A stretch of 64,000 nt of DNA from Gordonia polyisoprenivorans NBRC 16320 = JCM 10675 (GTDB lineage Bacteria > Actinomycetota > Actinomycetes > Mycobacteriales > Mycobacteriaceae), in NCBI RefSeq assembly GCF_000241325.1, contig NZ_BAEI01000097.1:1-64000 (forward strand). Direction: 5' to 3'. Under the pieces are notes generated by a model. It saw only the letters and a list, made by a program, of their open reading frames with translations, was not told the DNA's origin and ran no database searches. Positions 1-7,498 of this stretch are shown here, piece by piece. Each line of letters opens with the position of its first letter. Positions within the stretch are counted from its first letter, which is position 1. The translations under genes were made by a program, and so were the position numbers.

Positions 1-91
1 CACCACCACACCACCGGCACCGATGCCACCGGCGTTTCTACGTGGCCCGCACGCCTTCACCGGCGACCTCGACACCGCAGCCAACCAGTAA
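1..91 (+). CDS. istA: C-terminal end of an IS21-type transposase IstA (partial)
   Basis: An open frame runs in from the left edge and stops at TAA 89-91, about 50 bases before the istB start. The visible tail is proline/alanine rich and ends in ...TGDLDTAANQ. The tail alone has no diagnostic domain; the call rests on its position directly upstream of a clear istB on the same strand, the usual istA-istB order. The DDE catalytic domain would lie outside the window. Confidence 0.45.
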   Translation, partial: TTTPPAPMPPAFLRGPHAFTGDLDTAANQ

Positions 92-143
92 GACCACTCC
101 AAACACATTCACTAACAACATTTTTCACAAAGGACCCATTCTG

Positions 144-905
144 ATGAGCATTCATGACCCCAGCCTGCGAGCCGCGCTGAAAACGTTGAAGTTGACCGGC
201 ATGCTCGACACCCTCGACGCCCGTCTGGCCCAAACCCACGCCGGCGAACTGGGTCACCTTGAATTCCTGCAGGTGCTATGCGAAGACGAGATCGCCCGCC
301 GCGAGACCGCCGCCCTCGCGCGGCGCGTACGCCGCGCCCGCTTCGAACAATCAGCCACCTTCGATGACTTCGACTTCACCGCCAACCCGAAACTGCCCGC
401 CGCGATGCTGCGTGACCTCCTCGCGCTGCGCTGGCTCGACGCCGGTGAATCAGTCATCCTCTACGGACCCGTCGGAGTAGGCAAAACCCATGTGGCACAA
501 GCACTCGGCCACCAAGTCGCGTTACGCGGACACGACATCCGATTCGTCAAATGCGCCCGCATGCTCGCCGACCTCGCCGGCGGCCACGCCGATCGCACCA
601 TCGGGCAACGCATGCGCGAATACACCCGGCCCACCGTCCTGATCATCGACGACTTCGCCATGCGCGAGCACACCACCACCGGCTCCGACGACCTCTACGA
701 CCTCGTCTCCGACCGCGCCATCGCCGGCAAGCCAGTCATCCTCACCAGCAACCGCGCGCCCAAAGACTGGTACCCACTGTTCCCCAACCCGGTCGTCGCC
801 GAATCACTGCTCGACCGACTCATCAACACCAGCCACCAGATCCTCATGGACGGTCCCTCCTACCGACCACGCAAGCGCCCCGGACGGACACCGAAAAACA
901 GCTGA
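144..905 (+). CDS. istB: IS21 family helper ATPase IstB
   Basis: This 253-residue protein is a DnaA/DnaC-like AAA+ ATPase that assists the IstA transposase in target selection and strand transfer. The IstB N-terminal region (LRAALKTLKLTGMLDTL) is followed by Walker A GPVGVGKT at residues 108-115 and Walker B VLIIDD ending at 170, then a sensor-type SNR motif. ATG 144 is preferred over in-frame GTG 42 because AAAGGA lies just upstream and the conserved domain begins here. Length is typical for the family. It follows the presumed istA end and looks intact. Confidence 0.93.
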   Translation: MSIHDPSLRAALKTLKLTGMLDTLDARLAQTHAGELGHLEFLQVLCEDEIARRETAALARRVRRARFEQSATFDDFDFTANPKLPAAMLRDLLALRWLDAGESVILYGPVGVGKTHVAQALGHQVALRGHDIRFVKCARMLADLAGGHADRTIGQRMREYTRPTVLIIDDFAMREHTTTGSDDLYDLVSDRAIAGKPVILTSNRAPKDWYPLFPNPVVAESLLDRLINTSHQILMDGPSYRPRKRPGRTPKNS

Positions 906-1057
906 CCAGTCCTCGCAGCTACGCTCAACCCAGCACACCCAAACATGGGGAAATCCGTGACGGACACCCCTGAGGAATTACGCGACCGTCGACAAGTATG
1001 AAACATGTTGGGCAACAACACTATCGACGACACCAACGACGGAGAGTAGGGACGGCG

Positions 1058-1194
1058 ACGACCTCCAGCCTGACCCCGACTCCGACGCTGCCGATCGAGG
1101 TCGAAGCGTTGATGAAACAACTCCGGCTACCGCGCCCACGCGATCGCCGCCGACGTACACGCCACCGCCCGCGCCCGACGGTTGAGTTGACCTG
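1058..1194 (+). pseudogene. Remnant of a second IstB (N-terminal part, frameshifted)
   Basis: One frame reads LPIEVEALMKQLRL and a shifted frame immediately continues YRAHAIAADVHATARARRL. Joined, they resemble the N-terminal start of IstB proteins of another subgroup (LxxLLKxLRLPY...ATARAQRW). The shift is near 1126-1131, and the similarity ends near 1194, well before any ATPase domain. It is not a copy of the intact istB at 144-905. This looks like a decayed fragment of a different IS21-like element. The call comes from reading two frames, not from a search. Confidence 0.55.
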
Positions 1195-1230
1195 CTCCGC
1201 TCAACCCGTGACGGCCGAGAGCGCCGCGGG

Positions 1231-2013
1231 CTACGACCCCGCCATGCGCTCCAACCAATCGCCGAGCAGCGCGAAGACGGCAGCCGATCGGTCGAGATGA
1301 ACGTTGTGCCCGCCGGCGTCGAACACGGCGAAAGTGGCGCGCGGATAGTGCTCGATCCTGGCCCACGCATCGTCGTAGCCGACAACCTGATCCTGCCGCG
1401 CCGTGATGAACAGCGACGGCTGAGTGAACGGCGCAGGAGACGCATCCTCGGGCTCAGCCGACAGCGCATAACGCTCAGAGATGCGATCCAATGCCTGCTG
1501 GTCTGCCGCAGCGAGCCCGGGGTGCGCATACTCCAGGAAGGCCTGCGCGTTCTCGCGAGTGTGAACCACGGCCATCTCGGCATACTCGGACCCCACGTCA
1601 CCGAGTTCGCGCAGCACCGCTGCATCCTCCGACAAGACCGTCCGCTCAGGCACCGTCCGCTGGGAATGGTCCGCTACGAAGACGGCAGCAATGGTCGCCA
1701 ACCCGAGCACACGGGATCGGAAGTCGTGTGCCAGTCGACGGGCCAGCATTCCACCGAACGAGTTCCCGAGCACCGCGAACGGCTCGTCACCAATCCGGTC
1801 ACGAATCTCAGCCGTCACCGCGAGCACGACATCCTCCGCGCTCGACACGTCGCCGGCGGGACTCTCGCCGTGGCCCGGAAGGTCGAAGTACAGCCGCCGC
1901 CATCCGCCAGCAGCCTCGATCAACGGGTCCAGCGGCAACAGCAACCGATGATCAACAGAGAAACCATGCAACAGCACCAAAGGGACGCCCGACCCCCGCT
2001 CGACGACATGCAT
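1231..2013 (-). CDS. Alpha/beta hydrolase
   Basis: A 260-residue single-domain alpha/beta hydrolase. The oxyanion-hole HG motif (LVLLHGFS) is at residues 13-19, DLPGHGES follows, and the nucleophile elbow GNSFGG has Ser85. A late GGHNVHLDR supplies the probable catalytic His. No signal peptide is seen, so it is probably cytosolic. The substrate cannot be told. It lies between an istB remnant and a repeat pair resembling an IS21 end, opposite to istB, so it may be a passenger or a host gene trapped between element remains. Confidence 0.85.
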   Translation of the reverse strand: MHVVERGSGVPLVLLHGFSVDHRLLLPLDPLIEAAGGWRRLYFDLPGHGESPAGDVSSAEDVVLAVTAEIRDRIGDEPFAVLGNSFGGMLARRLAHDFRSRVLGLATIAAVFVADHSQRTVPERTVLSEDAAVLRELGDVGSEYAEMAVVHTRENAQAFLEYAHPGLAAADQQALDRISERYALSAEPEDASPAPFTQPSLFITARQDQVVGYDDAWARIEHYPRATFAVFDAGGHNVHLDRSAAVFALLGDWLERMAGS

Positions 2014-2069
2014 ACCCCGACGGTAGAGGCCCGCAGCTGTCCCGCGTCAAGAGGACTGGCCGGACAGTG

Positions 2070-2135
2070 CTGACACGAGCTTGGAAACATCCGGATCTAC
2101 TGACATTTCCACTGACACGAGCTTGGAAACTGACA
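2070..2135. repeat. Paired 19-bp repeats resembling an IS21-family terminus
   Basis: CTGACACGAGCTTGGAAAC occurs at 2070-2088 and again at 2112-2130, 42 bp apart. TGACA follows the second copy and a related TGACATTTCC lies between them. Read on the minus strand the outer edge starts TGTCAG. IS21-family ends are known to begin TG and to carry several internal transposase-binding repeats, which fits. The matching opposite end was not found in the window. The outer edge is about 37 bases from the dnaB stop. Confidence 0.5.
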
Positions 2136-2172
2136 ATTTCTCGTGGAACCTACAACCGATAGCGGCAAGTAG

Positions 2173-5100
2173 TCAGCCCCTCGCCATATCCACGAACCTG
2201 CTCAAATGTAGTTGGTGCGCAACAGTAATCGTGGCGGTTGGACCATTGCGGTGCTTACCGACGATGATGTCGGCCTCGCCAGCGCGGGGGTCGTCGCGCT
2301 CGAATGCGTCGGGCCGATGAAGCAGGATGACCATGTCGGCGTCCTGCTCCAGGCTGTTGTGAACAGCGATGCCATCTGCGATGAAATTGTGGGTGCCTGG
2401 AACGGTTCCGTCGTAGACGTTTTGCACACCGACGGATTCGATCGAGACGATCTCGTCCCAGTACACGTCGTTGCTCACCGTGAGGTCGATGTCTGCACCA
2501 TCGAGAAGCTCTGCGATCTCACTGAGGACTGAGCGATCGGCCACTGCGGTCCGCGACCGGGCAGCCGAGTCAAGGCTCGCCGGGACGAGTTCGAGAGCAT
2601 CGAGAAGCTCGTGCATTCGCTTTGACGTCGTGACAGACCGGACATCGTCGGACTTGGACAAGGGCCGCGGCACGGCGAGACCCACGGTGGCTGCCAACTG
2701 CGAGAGCTGATCGTATCCGGTGACCTCAACGGTTCCGCTGGCGGTGATCACCGCGAACACACCCACACGTGCCAGGAGATACACCAAGTCCCGTGCGTGT
2801 TGAGCCGACTGGGCGGGCAATATCCACGCAACGTCAGTCATCCTAGCGCCGTTGACAATCAGGCCACGGAGCACCTCTGTCACCGAGTCGTCGGCGAGCC
2901 GGCGAACATCACCCTTCGGGTCCGCAGTCGATTCGCGGGGTTCGGGAACGTTCCGCGGAACGCCCAGCCGCTCGCCGACGCCGATCTCGGCCAACGGAAT
3001 CCAGCCGTCGACGGTCATGAACGGATGATTCCCGGTCGCCTCGACCACGCGTCCCGATGCCATCCGCACGCGGAACACTTCCTTGCGTCCACTCGGGAAC
3101 ACCTTGACCATGGGCCTGGCAACCATGCGAAGGCGTTCGTCGAGCGACCACACGAGCGGTTGCTCTCCGGACTCCAACAACTCGCCGATGGTCACCTCGG
3201 ACCCGTTGTCCGCACGAAGGATTCGCGTCGATGCGGGAAGACAACCCGATTCGCGCAGATCCGACACCTGCGGCTTCTTGTCGGTTCGCTGCTCGGGACC
3301 ACGGTTCAGCTGGCTGATCGCGACCACCGGAACCTCGAGTTCCTTTGCGAGAAGCTTCAATTGACGGGAGAACTCCGAGACCTCTTGCTGACGTGACTCG
3401 ACCTTCTTGCCGGAGGTCATCAGCTGCATGTAGTCCACCACAACGAGTTTCAGGTCGTTGCGCTGTTTGAGCCGTCGGGCTTTGGCGCGGATCTCCATCA
3501 TGGTGAGGTTGGGTGAGTCATCAATGAACAGCGGCGCCTCGGAGATCTCACCCATACGTCGGGCCAGTCGGGTCCAGTCGTCGTCGGTCATCGAACCGCC
3601 GCGCATGTCACCGAGTTTCACCTTGGCCTCGGCCGAGAGTAGTCGCATGACGATCTCGACCTTGCTCATTTCCAGGGAGAACATGGCGCCGGTCATGTGG
3701 TGGTGAATTGAGCACGACCGCAGGAAGTCCATGGCGAGCGTTGAATTGTGGGTGGGTACCATCGCCTCACCGGCGAGGAACAGGTGATCATCGTTGTCGA
3801 CCTGCACGCACCGCACCGGGACGCTGTCGACGGGACGCACCGCAACGATGCGCCGCACGCCTGCCGGGCGTCGGAGCTCCTTGTGCCGCAAGGCTTTGTG
3901 GTGAACGGTGAACACGTCGTCGTCGGCGTCGACGCGCAGCCACCCGGTGGCCGAACGACGGTAGGTGTAACCGAGCCCGGCGACGAGGTCGGCCACCACG
4001 GCCGTCATGTGCCGGGTGGCGGCGGGCACCGTGATCCAGCCGTCGTCGTCGACGGTCGCGCGTGCGTCCAGCAACCCGGCGAGCAGGGCGCGGCGCTGAG
4101 CGATGGACCCGCGCAGATACTCGTAGGGGATGCGCCCGCCGAGGTCGGCCATCAACGTCATCACGTCGACGGGCCCCTCGGCGTCGATGCGCATCCCGAT
4201 CTCGGGATCATCGAAAGCCATGCCGGCCAACGCGGCGACGGTGTATGGCCCGTAGGCAAACCGCTTGCGCGGCAGTTCCAGTGGCTTGGTGTTGCGGATG
4301 AACGCGCTGCCGACGTGGGCACACATGCCCTCGGTGGTGACGACCTGACTGCTGCCGTCGACCTCGATGGCCCACTCGTGCCAGGCGTCGGCGAGGATGG
4401 TGTTGCCGTCGGCGAATTCGACCTCGTAGCAGGGCCGTTCGGTCATGACATCGGTCGCGGCCACGACAGTGGTGGGGCGGCCGTGGGCGTCGAGCAGTTT
4501 GTCGCCGACGGCGACGCGGCCCATCGTGGTCCAGCCCGTGGGCGTCGGTAGCGGTGTGTCCAGCGACAGCGCCTTGCCGACACCAGGACGTGCCGCCACG
4601 ATGATCATCTGCCCCGGATGCAGTCCGTTGGTGAGCTTGTCGAGATCGGCGAAACCCGTTGGCACACCGAGTGACAGCCCGCCTCGCGAGGCGATCGAGT
4701 CGATCTCGTCCATCGTCGGCTGCAGGAGTTCCTCGAGGGGGACATAGTCCTCGGCGGTGCGGCGCTCTGTCACCTCGTACACCTCGGCCTGCGCGCGGTC
4801 GACGACCTCGGCGACGTCCTGGCCGTCAGCCCCGGAGTAGCCGAACTGCACGATGCGGGTCCCGGCCTCCACCAGTCGCCGCAGGATGGCCTTCTCGGCG
4901 ACGATCTCGGCGTAGTAGCCGGCGTTCGCGGCGGTGGGCACCGTGGAGATGAGGGTGTGCAGATAGGGTGCACCGCCCACGCGGCGCAGCTCTCCGGCGC
5001 GTTCCAGCTCGGCGGCGACGGTCACGGCGTCGGCAGGCTCACCCTTGCCGTAGAGCTCGAGGATGGCGTCGTAGACGGCTTGATGTGCAGGCCGGTAGAA

Positions 5101-5310
5101 ATCGGCCGGGCGGATCTTCTCGACGACGTCGGCGATCGCGTCCTTCGACAACAGCATGCCGCCGAGTACCGATTGCTCGGCGGCCATGTCCTGTGGCGGT
5201 TGGCGGCCGAACTCTTCGGTCGGGATCGGCGCTTCGTCGTCGAAACCCCCGGACCCCCCGCGTCCGGAATCACGCCGGGCGCCGTGCCCGCGATCATCGA
5301 CAACCGCCAC
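2173..5310 (-). CDS. dnaB: Replicative DNA helicase DnaB containing two inteins
   Basis: The 1045-residue precursor would splice to about 473 residues, the normal size of the hexameric helicase that unwinds DNA at the fork. N-extein (1-246): DnaG-interacting N-terminal domain, linker, and the start of the RecA-like domain up to ARPGVGK. Middle extein (523-689) carries the rest of the ATPase with VVVDYMQL and ISQLNRGPEQR. The C-extein (986-1045) starts SLEQDAD and ends HLSRFVDMARG. Start is GTG 5310 (MAVVDD), as in mycobacterial DnaB. Both inteins sit in conserved nucleotide-binding motifs, so activity depends on splicing. The stop lies close to IS-like repeats at 2070-2135. Confidence 0.97.
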   Translation of the reverse strand: MAVVDDRGHGARRDSGRGGSGGFDDEAPIPTEEFGRQPPQDMAAEQSVLGGMLLSKDAIADVVEKIRPADFYRPAHQAVYDAILELYGKGEPADAVTVAAELERAGELRRVGGAPYLHTLISTVPTAANAGYYAEIVAEKAILRRLVEAGTRIVQFGYSGADGQDVAEVVDRAQAEVYEVTERRTAEDYVPLEELLQPTMDEIDSIASRGGLSLGVPTGFADLDKLTNGLHPGQMIIVAARPGVGKALSLDTPLPTPTGWTTMGRVAVGDKLLDAHGRPTTVVAATDVMTERPCYEVEFADGNTILADAWHEWAIEVDGSSQVVTTEGMCAHVGSAFIRNTKPLELPRKRFAYGPYTVAALAGMAFDDPEIGMRIDAEGPVDVMTLMADLGGRIPYEYLRGSIAQRRALLAGLLDARATVDDDGWITVPAATRHMTAVVADLVAGLGYTYRRSATGWLRVDADDDVFTVHHKALRHKELRRPAGVRRIVAVRPVDSVPVRCVQVDNDDHLFLAGEAMVPTHNSTLAMDFLRSCSIHHHMTGAMFSLEMSKVEIVMRLLSAEAKVKLGDMRGGSMTDDDWTRLARRMGEISEAPLFIDDSPNLTMMEIRAKARRLKQRNDLKLVVVDYMQLMTSGKKVESRQQEVSEFSRQLKLLAKELEVPVVAISQLNRGPEQRTDKKPQVSDLRESGCLPASTRILRADNGSEVTIGELLESGEQPLVWSLDERLRMVARPMVKVFPSGRKEVFRVRMASGRVVEATGNHPFMTVDGWIPLAEIGVGERLGVPRNVPEPRESTADPKGDVRRLADDSVTEVLRGLIVNGARMTDVAWILPAQSAQHARDLVYLLARVGVFAVITASGTVEVTGYDQLSQLAATVGLAVPRPLSKSDDVRSVTTSKRMHELLDALELVPASLDSAARSRTAVADRSVLSEIAELLDGADIDLTVSNDVYWDEIVSIESVGVQNVYDGTVPGTHNFIADGIAVHNSLEQDADMVILLHRPDAFERDDPRAGEADIIVGKHRNGPTATITVAHQLHLSRFVDMARG
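2356..3243 (-). other. DnaB intein 2, class 1
   Basis: Residues 690-985 (296 residues) split the extein between DLRESG and SLEQDAD. It starts with Cys690, has block B TGNH (Thr759, His762), block F YDGTVPGTHNFIADG (966-980), and ends His984-Asn985 before Ser986. These are the standard class 1 splicing residues. The centre contains a weak LAGLIDADG-like helix (LRGLIVNGARMTD, about 814-826) with acidic residues missing, so the endonuclease is probably inactive. Splicing is predicted, not shown. Confidence 0.9.
3745..4572 (-). other. DnaB intein 1, class 3-like, inserted in the Walker A loop
   Basis: Residues 247-522 of the precursor (276 residues) interrupt the P-loop between GVGK and Ser523. 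The first residue is Ala247, not Cys or Ser, so canonical class 1 initiation is impossible. Trp313 in block B (AWHEW), Cys501 in block F (VRCVQV) and Thr520 in block G (PTHN) match the WCT signature known for class 3 inteins, where the block F Cys starts splicing. Penultimate His521 and Asn522 are present. A degenerate LAGLIDADG helix (LLAGLLDARATVDDDG, 409-424) suggests a decayed homing endonuclease. Confidence 0.9.
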
Positions 5311-5854
5311 CGATGCCCCAACCTCTCGCGCCGATCACGGCAGATCCGCAACACGGATCCGCCCCTGCTCTCTCTGCCGTACTCAGTACCCGACGTACTC
5401 AATACCCGCGGCCACCGACAGAACCCGCGATCACGTCGCCGACACCGGTGCCGATTCACCCTGAGAGGTGACCCTAGGAGGAGACCGGCGCGCGTTCAAA
5501 CGCGCCTGTGGACCGAGCTGTGCACCAATTGTGGACGCGTAGCGCGCGGCCTGTGGGTCGTCGGCGACGGCCTGTGGACAAGATGGGGAATGTTGACGCG
5601 ATTTGTCCCATCACCACAGGTCAGACCATGTGCACGAATTCCACAGAGACGAGTTCTTTACTTCCTCGGCGTGTCGCTTGAATGTGGCGGCCGGGCGTGT
5701 TGCGAGTGACGGCAACCACTGGGCGTTTACCAGCTCGTGAACAGTCCGTGAGCCGGCGATGACACCGCGTTGGGACGCTCTCGAACCGCTCGGAGCGGAG
5801 CATCGGCCACGACGAGGATCAAACGCTCTCCCGCCTCCGCACGACTGTGATGCA
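5311..5854. promoter_or_regulatory. dnaB upstream region with DnaA-box-like sites and a palindrome
   Basis: No gene is supported in these 544 bases. On the minus strand 5573-5581 reads TTGTCCACA, a perfect actinobacterial DnaA-box consensus. Seven-of-nine matches lie at 5507-5515 and 5530-5538; weaker ones at 5552-5560 and 5603-5611. A GCGCGTT/AACGCGC inverted repeat at 5490-5505 precedes the first box. GTACTCAGTACCCGAC and GTACTCAATACCCGCG stand in tandem near 5380-5411. The region separates divergent dnaB and the secreted-protein gene and should hold both promoters. It lacks dnaA or dnaN neighbours, so it is not oriC by context. Confidence 0.5.
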
Positions 5855-6526
5855 ATGAAGCCCGTGTCCAGGATTCGCACGTTCGGTACGTTCTCGCGCG
5901 CGCTCGCCACGGTCGGCGTTGCCGCGGCCTTAGCCGTCGTCGCGCCCGCCATGCTGGCATCGGATGCGTCGGCCGCTCCGCCGCCCCCGATGCCCGCAGA
6001 ATTCGACCTGAGCCGCTACACCCCGGTGAGCCCCGACGCGTTCCGCTCGTTGGCCTACGAGGACAACGGGAGGTCGTTCTTCACCACCGGTCGCTACATG
6101 TGTCAGATCGGCCCGCAGTACCGCTACGTCGGCTGTGCGGGCAGCCCGGCCACCGCACCCGCCGACACCCCGACGTCGCAGACACTCGGCGCGACCATTG
6201 CCGGCGATCAGCAGGGGCCGTTCTGGGTGCGCACCAACTGGCCGTTCGCCCCGACCTATCGATTCGGCTCCACGACCGGGTTCCGCCCGCCGGTCCTGCA
6301 CGTCGGGCAGCGGGTGACGATTGCAGGGGTCACCTGCACGGTGCCGACGCCGAACGAGGTCGCCTGCCGAACCGGTTCTCGCGCACTGATCTTCGCGCCC
6401 GGATGGCACAAGTTCTTCTATCCCGCATGGGATCAGTCACACGACGGCAATCCGGCGCCGCAGTATCTCCCTGCAGCGCTTCGGGGTTCGAGTCAACTGC
6501 CGGCGGCGCCTGTGGCGCCGGCGTGA
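5855..6526 (+). CDS. Secreted protein of unknown function
   Basis: A 223-residue protein with a Sec signal peptide: basic start (MKPVSRIRTF), hydrophobic stretch, and probable cleavage after DASA near residue 40, leaving a proline-rich APPPPMPAEFDLSRY start. The mature part has several Cys (CQIG, VGCAG, VTCTV, ACRTG) that could form two disulfides. A longer frame starts at 5759, but ATG 5855 puts the signal peptide at the N-terminus. I do not recognise a named domain. M. tuberculosis also has a small gene (Rv0057) between rplI and dnaB; homology to it was not tested. Confidence 0.75.
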   Translation: MKPVSRIRTFGTFSRALATVGVAAALAVVAPAMLASDASAAPPPPMPAEFDLSRYTPVSPDAFRSLAYEDNGRSFFTTGRYMCQIGPQYRYVGCAGSPATAPADTPTSQTLGATIAGDQQGPFWVRTNWPFAPTYRFGSTTGFRPPVLHVGQRVTIAGVTCTVPTPNEVACRTGSRALIFAPGWHKFFYPAWDQSHDGNPAPQYLPAALRGSSQLPAAPVAPA

Positions 6527-6552
6527 GGTGCGTTGCAGCGCAAGGGTTACGC

Positions 6553-6596
6553 GGTCTCGAGGCTCGGCACCTGGGGCGCCTCGCACCTCGACCACC
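6553..6596. repeat. Dispersed intergenic hairpin repeat, copy A
   Basis: GGTCTCGAGGCTC, a variable middle, then TCGCACCTCGACCACC. The two arms are imperfect inverse complements, so the unit can fold. Closely related copies lie at 49523-49676, over 40 kb away. It sits just after the secreted-protein stop. Confidence 0.7.
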
Positions 6597-6666
6597 GATC
6601 AGAACGACCATCGATCGAATATCGACCGATACCCGACTTTCGATCAGAAAACGACCATCGATCGAA
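6597..6666. repeat. Imperfect 24-26 bp direct repeat
   Basis: CGATCAGAACGACC-ATCGATCGAA (about 6597-6620) is repeated as CGATCAGAAAACGACC-ATCGATCGAA (6641-6665) with two extra A. A third partial unit, ATCGACCGAT, lies between. ATCGAT palindromes recur within. It lies between dispersed-repeat copy A and the rplI terminator. Function unknown. Confidence 0.6.
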
Positions 6667-6670
6667 ATGC

Positions 6671-6720
6671 ACTTCGGCCCGCCGACCACGCATCATGTGC
6701 GTGATCGGCGGGCCGAAAGT
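6671..6720. terminator. Strong hairpin terminator after rplI
   Basis: Arms TTCGGCCCGCCGA and TCGGCGGGCCGAA pair over 13 bases, with an inner CACGCA/TGCGTG stem. It lies 18 bases past the rplI stop and, being symmetric, could also stop transcription from the convergent secreted-protein gene. Confidence 0.8.
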
Positions 6721-6738
6721 TGTTGCGTGCGAGCCTGA

Positions 6739-7191
6739 TCAGCCGGCGACGACGGCCAGCGACACGGTCGCGGCGACGTCGGGGTGCAGGTTCACCACGA
6801 TCGGGAAGCTACCGGTGGCCTTGATGTGGCCCTTGGGCAGCTCCACGTTGCGCTTGTCGACGACGGGGCCGCCGGCCGAGCGGATGGCACCGGCGACGTC
6901 TGCGGCGGTGACCGAACCGAACAGCTTGCCCGAGTCGTGGGTCTTCACCGACAGCGAGACCTCGGAGAGGTTCTCGAGTGCCTGCTTGAGTTCGTTGGCA
7001 TGCTCGAGGCCGCGGACCTCGCGGGCGGCCTGCGCCCGACGGATGGTCTCGACCTGCTTCTCGGCGCCACGGGTGGCCTTGATGGCCAGACCGCGGGGCA
7101 GCAGGTAGTTACGGCCATAGCCGTCCTTGACCTCGACGGAATCGCCGGCCTCACCGAGGTTTTCCACGGCAGCAGTCAGGATGAGCTTCAT
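6739..7191 (-). CDS. rplI: 50S ribosomal protein L9
   Basis: A 150-residue bL9. The N-terminal RNA-binding domain starts MKLILTAAVENLGEAG and contains the family signature GYGRNYLLPRGLA; a long connecting helix rich in Ala, Glu and Arg leads to the C-terminal domain. It is the last gene of the rpsF-ssb-rpsR-rplI operon, 21 bases after rpsR, and is followed by a strong hairpin. Length is normal. Confidence 0.98.
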   Translation of the reverse strand: MKLILTAAVENLGEAGDSVEVKDGYGRNYLLPRGLAIKATRGAEKQVETIRRAQAAREVRGLEHANELKQALENLSEVSLSVKTHDSGKLFGSVTAADVAGAIRSAGGPVVDKRNVELPKGHIKATGSFPIVVNLHPDVAATVSLAVVAG

Positions 7192-7212
7192 ATCGTGTTC
7201 TCTCCCTTCGGC

Positions 7213-7473
7213 TTATCGGCTGGTCGAGGTGAACGGCAGAAGCGCCACCTCACGCGAGTTCTTGACGGCCACGGCGACGTCGCGCTGGTGCTGGACGCAG
7301 TTGCCGGTCACGCGACGCGAACGGATCTTGCCGCGGTCGGACAGGAAGCGGCGCAGCAGCGCGGTGTCCTTGTAGTCGATGGTGCTGGTGTTCTTGTCCT
7401 TGCAGAAGGAGCACGCCTTGGTCTTGGTGACCTTTTCGACGCGCACCTTCCGGCTGCTCTTTTGCTTAGCCAT
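7213..7473 (-). CDS. rpsR: 30S ribosomal protein S18, cysteine-containing form
   Basis: An 86-residue bS18. Core motif DYKDTALLRRFLSDRGKI and the C-terminal GNCVQHQRDVAVAVKNSREVALLPF are typical. CSFC plus CVQH could bind zinc, the C+ type. In mycobacteria the C+ paralogue is in the dnaB-linked operon and a C- paralogue belongs to a zinc-regulated operon elsewhere; this copy fits the former. Gaps to ssb (25 bases) and rplI (21) suggest one transcript. Confidence 0.97.
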   Translation of the reverse strand: MAKQKSSRKVRVEKVTKTKACSFCKDKNTSTIDYKDTALLRRFLSDRGKIRSRRVTGNCVQHQRDVAVAVKNSREVALLPFTSTSR

Positions 7474-7498
7474 GTGATGCTCCAGTCAAAAATGTTTC

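Noticed and set aside
978..1625. 215-codon minus-strand frame over the IS remnant and hydrolase gene
   Set aside because: Arg/Ser-rich shadow of the hydrolase frame, without conserved motifs.
5507..5611. oriC
   Set aside because: The DnaA-like boxes are few and there is no dnaA, dnaN or rpmH nearby; mycobacterial oriC lies between dnaA and dnaN. A regulatory cluster is the safer reading.
6485..6500. tRNA T-arm-like GGTTCGAGTC
   Set aside because: It lies inside the secreted-protein coding sequence and no cloverleaf can be drawn around it.
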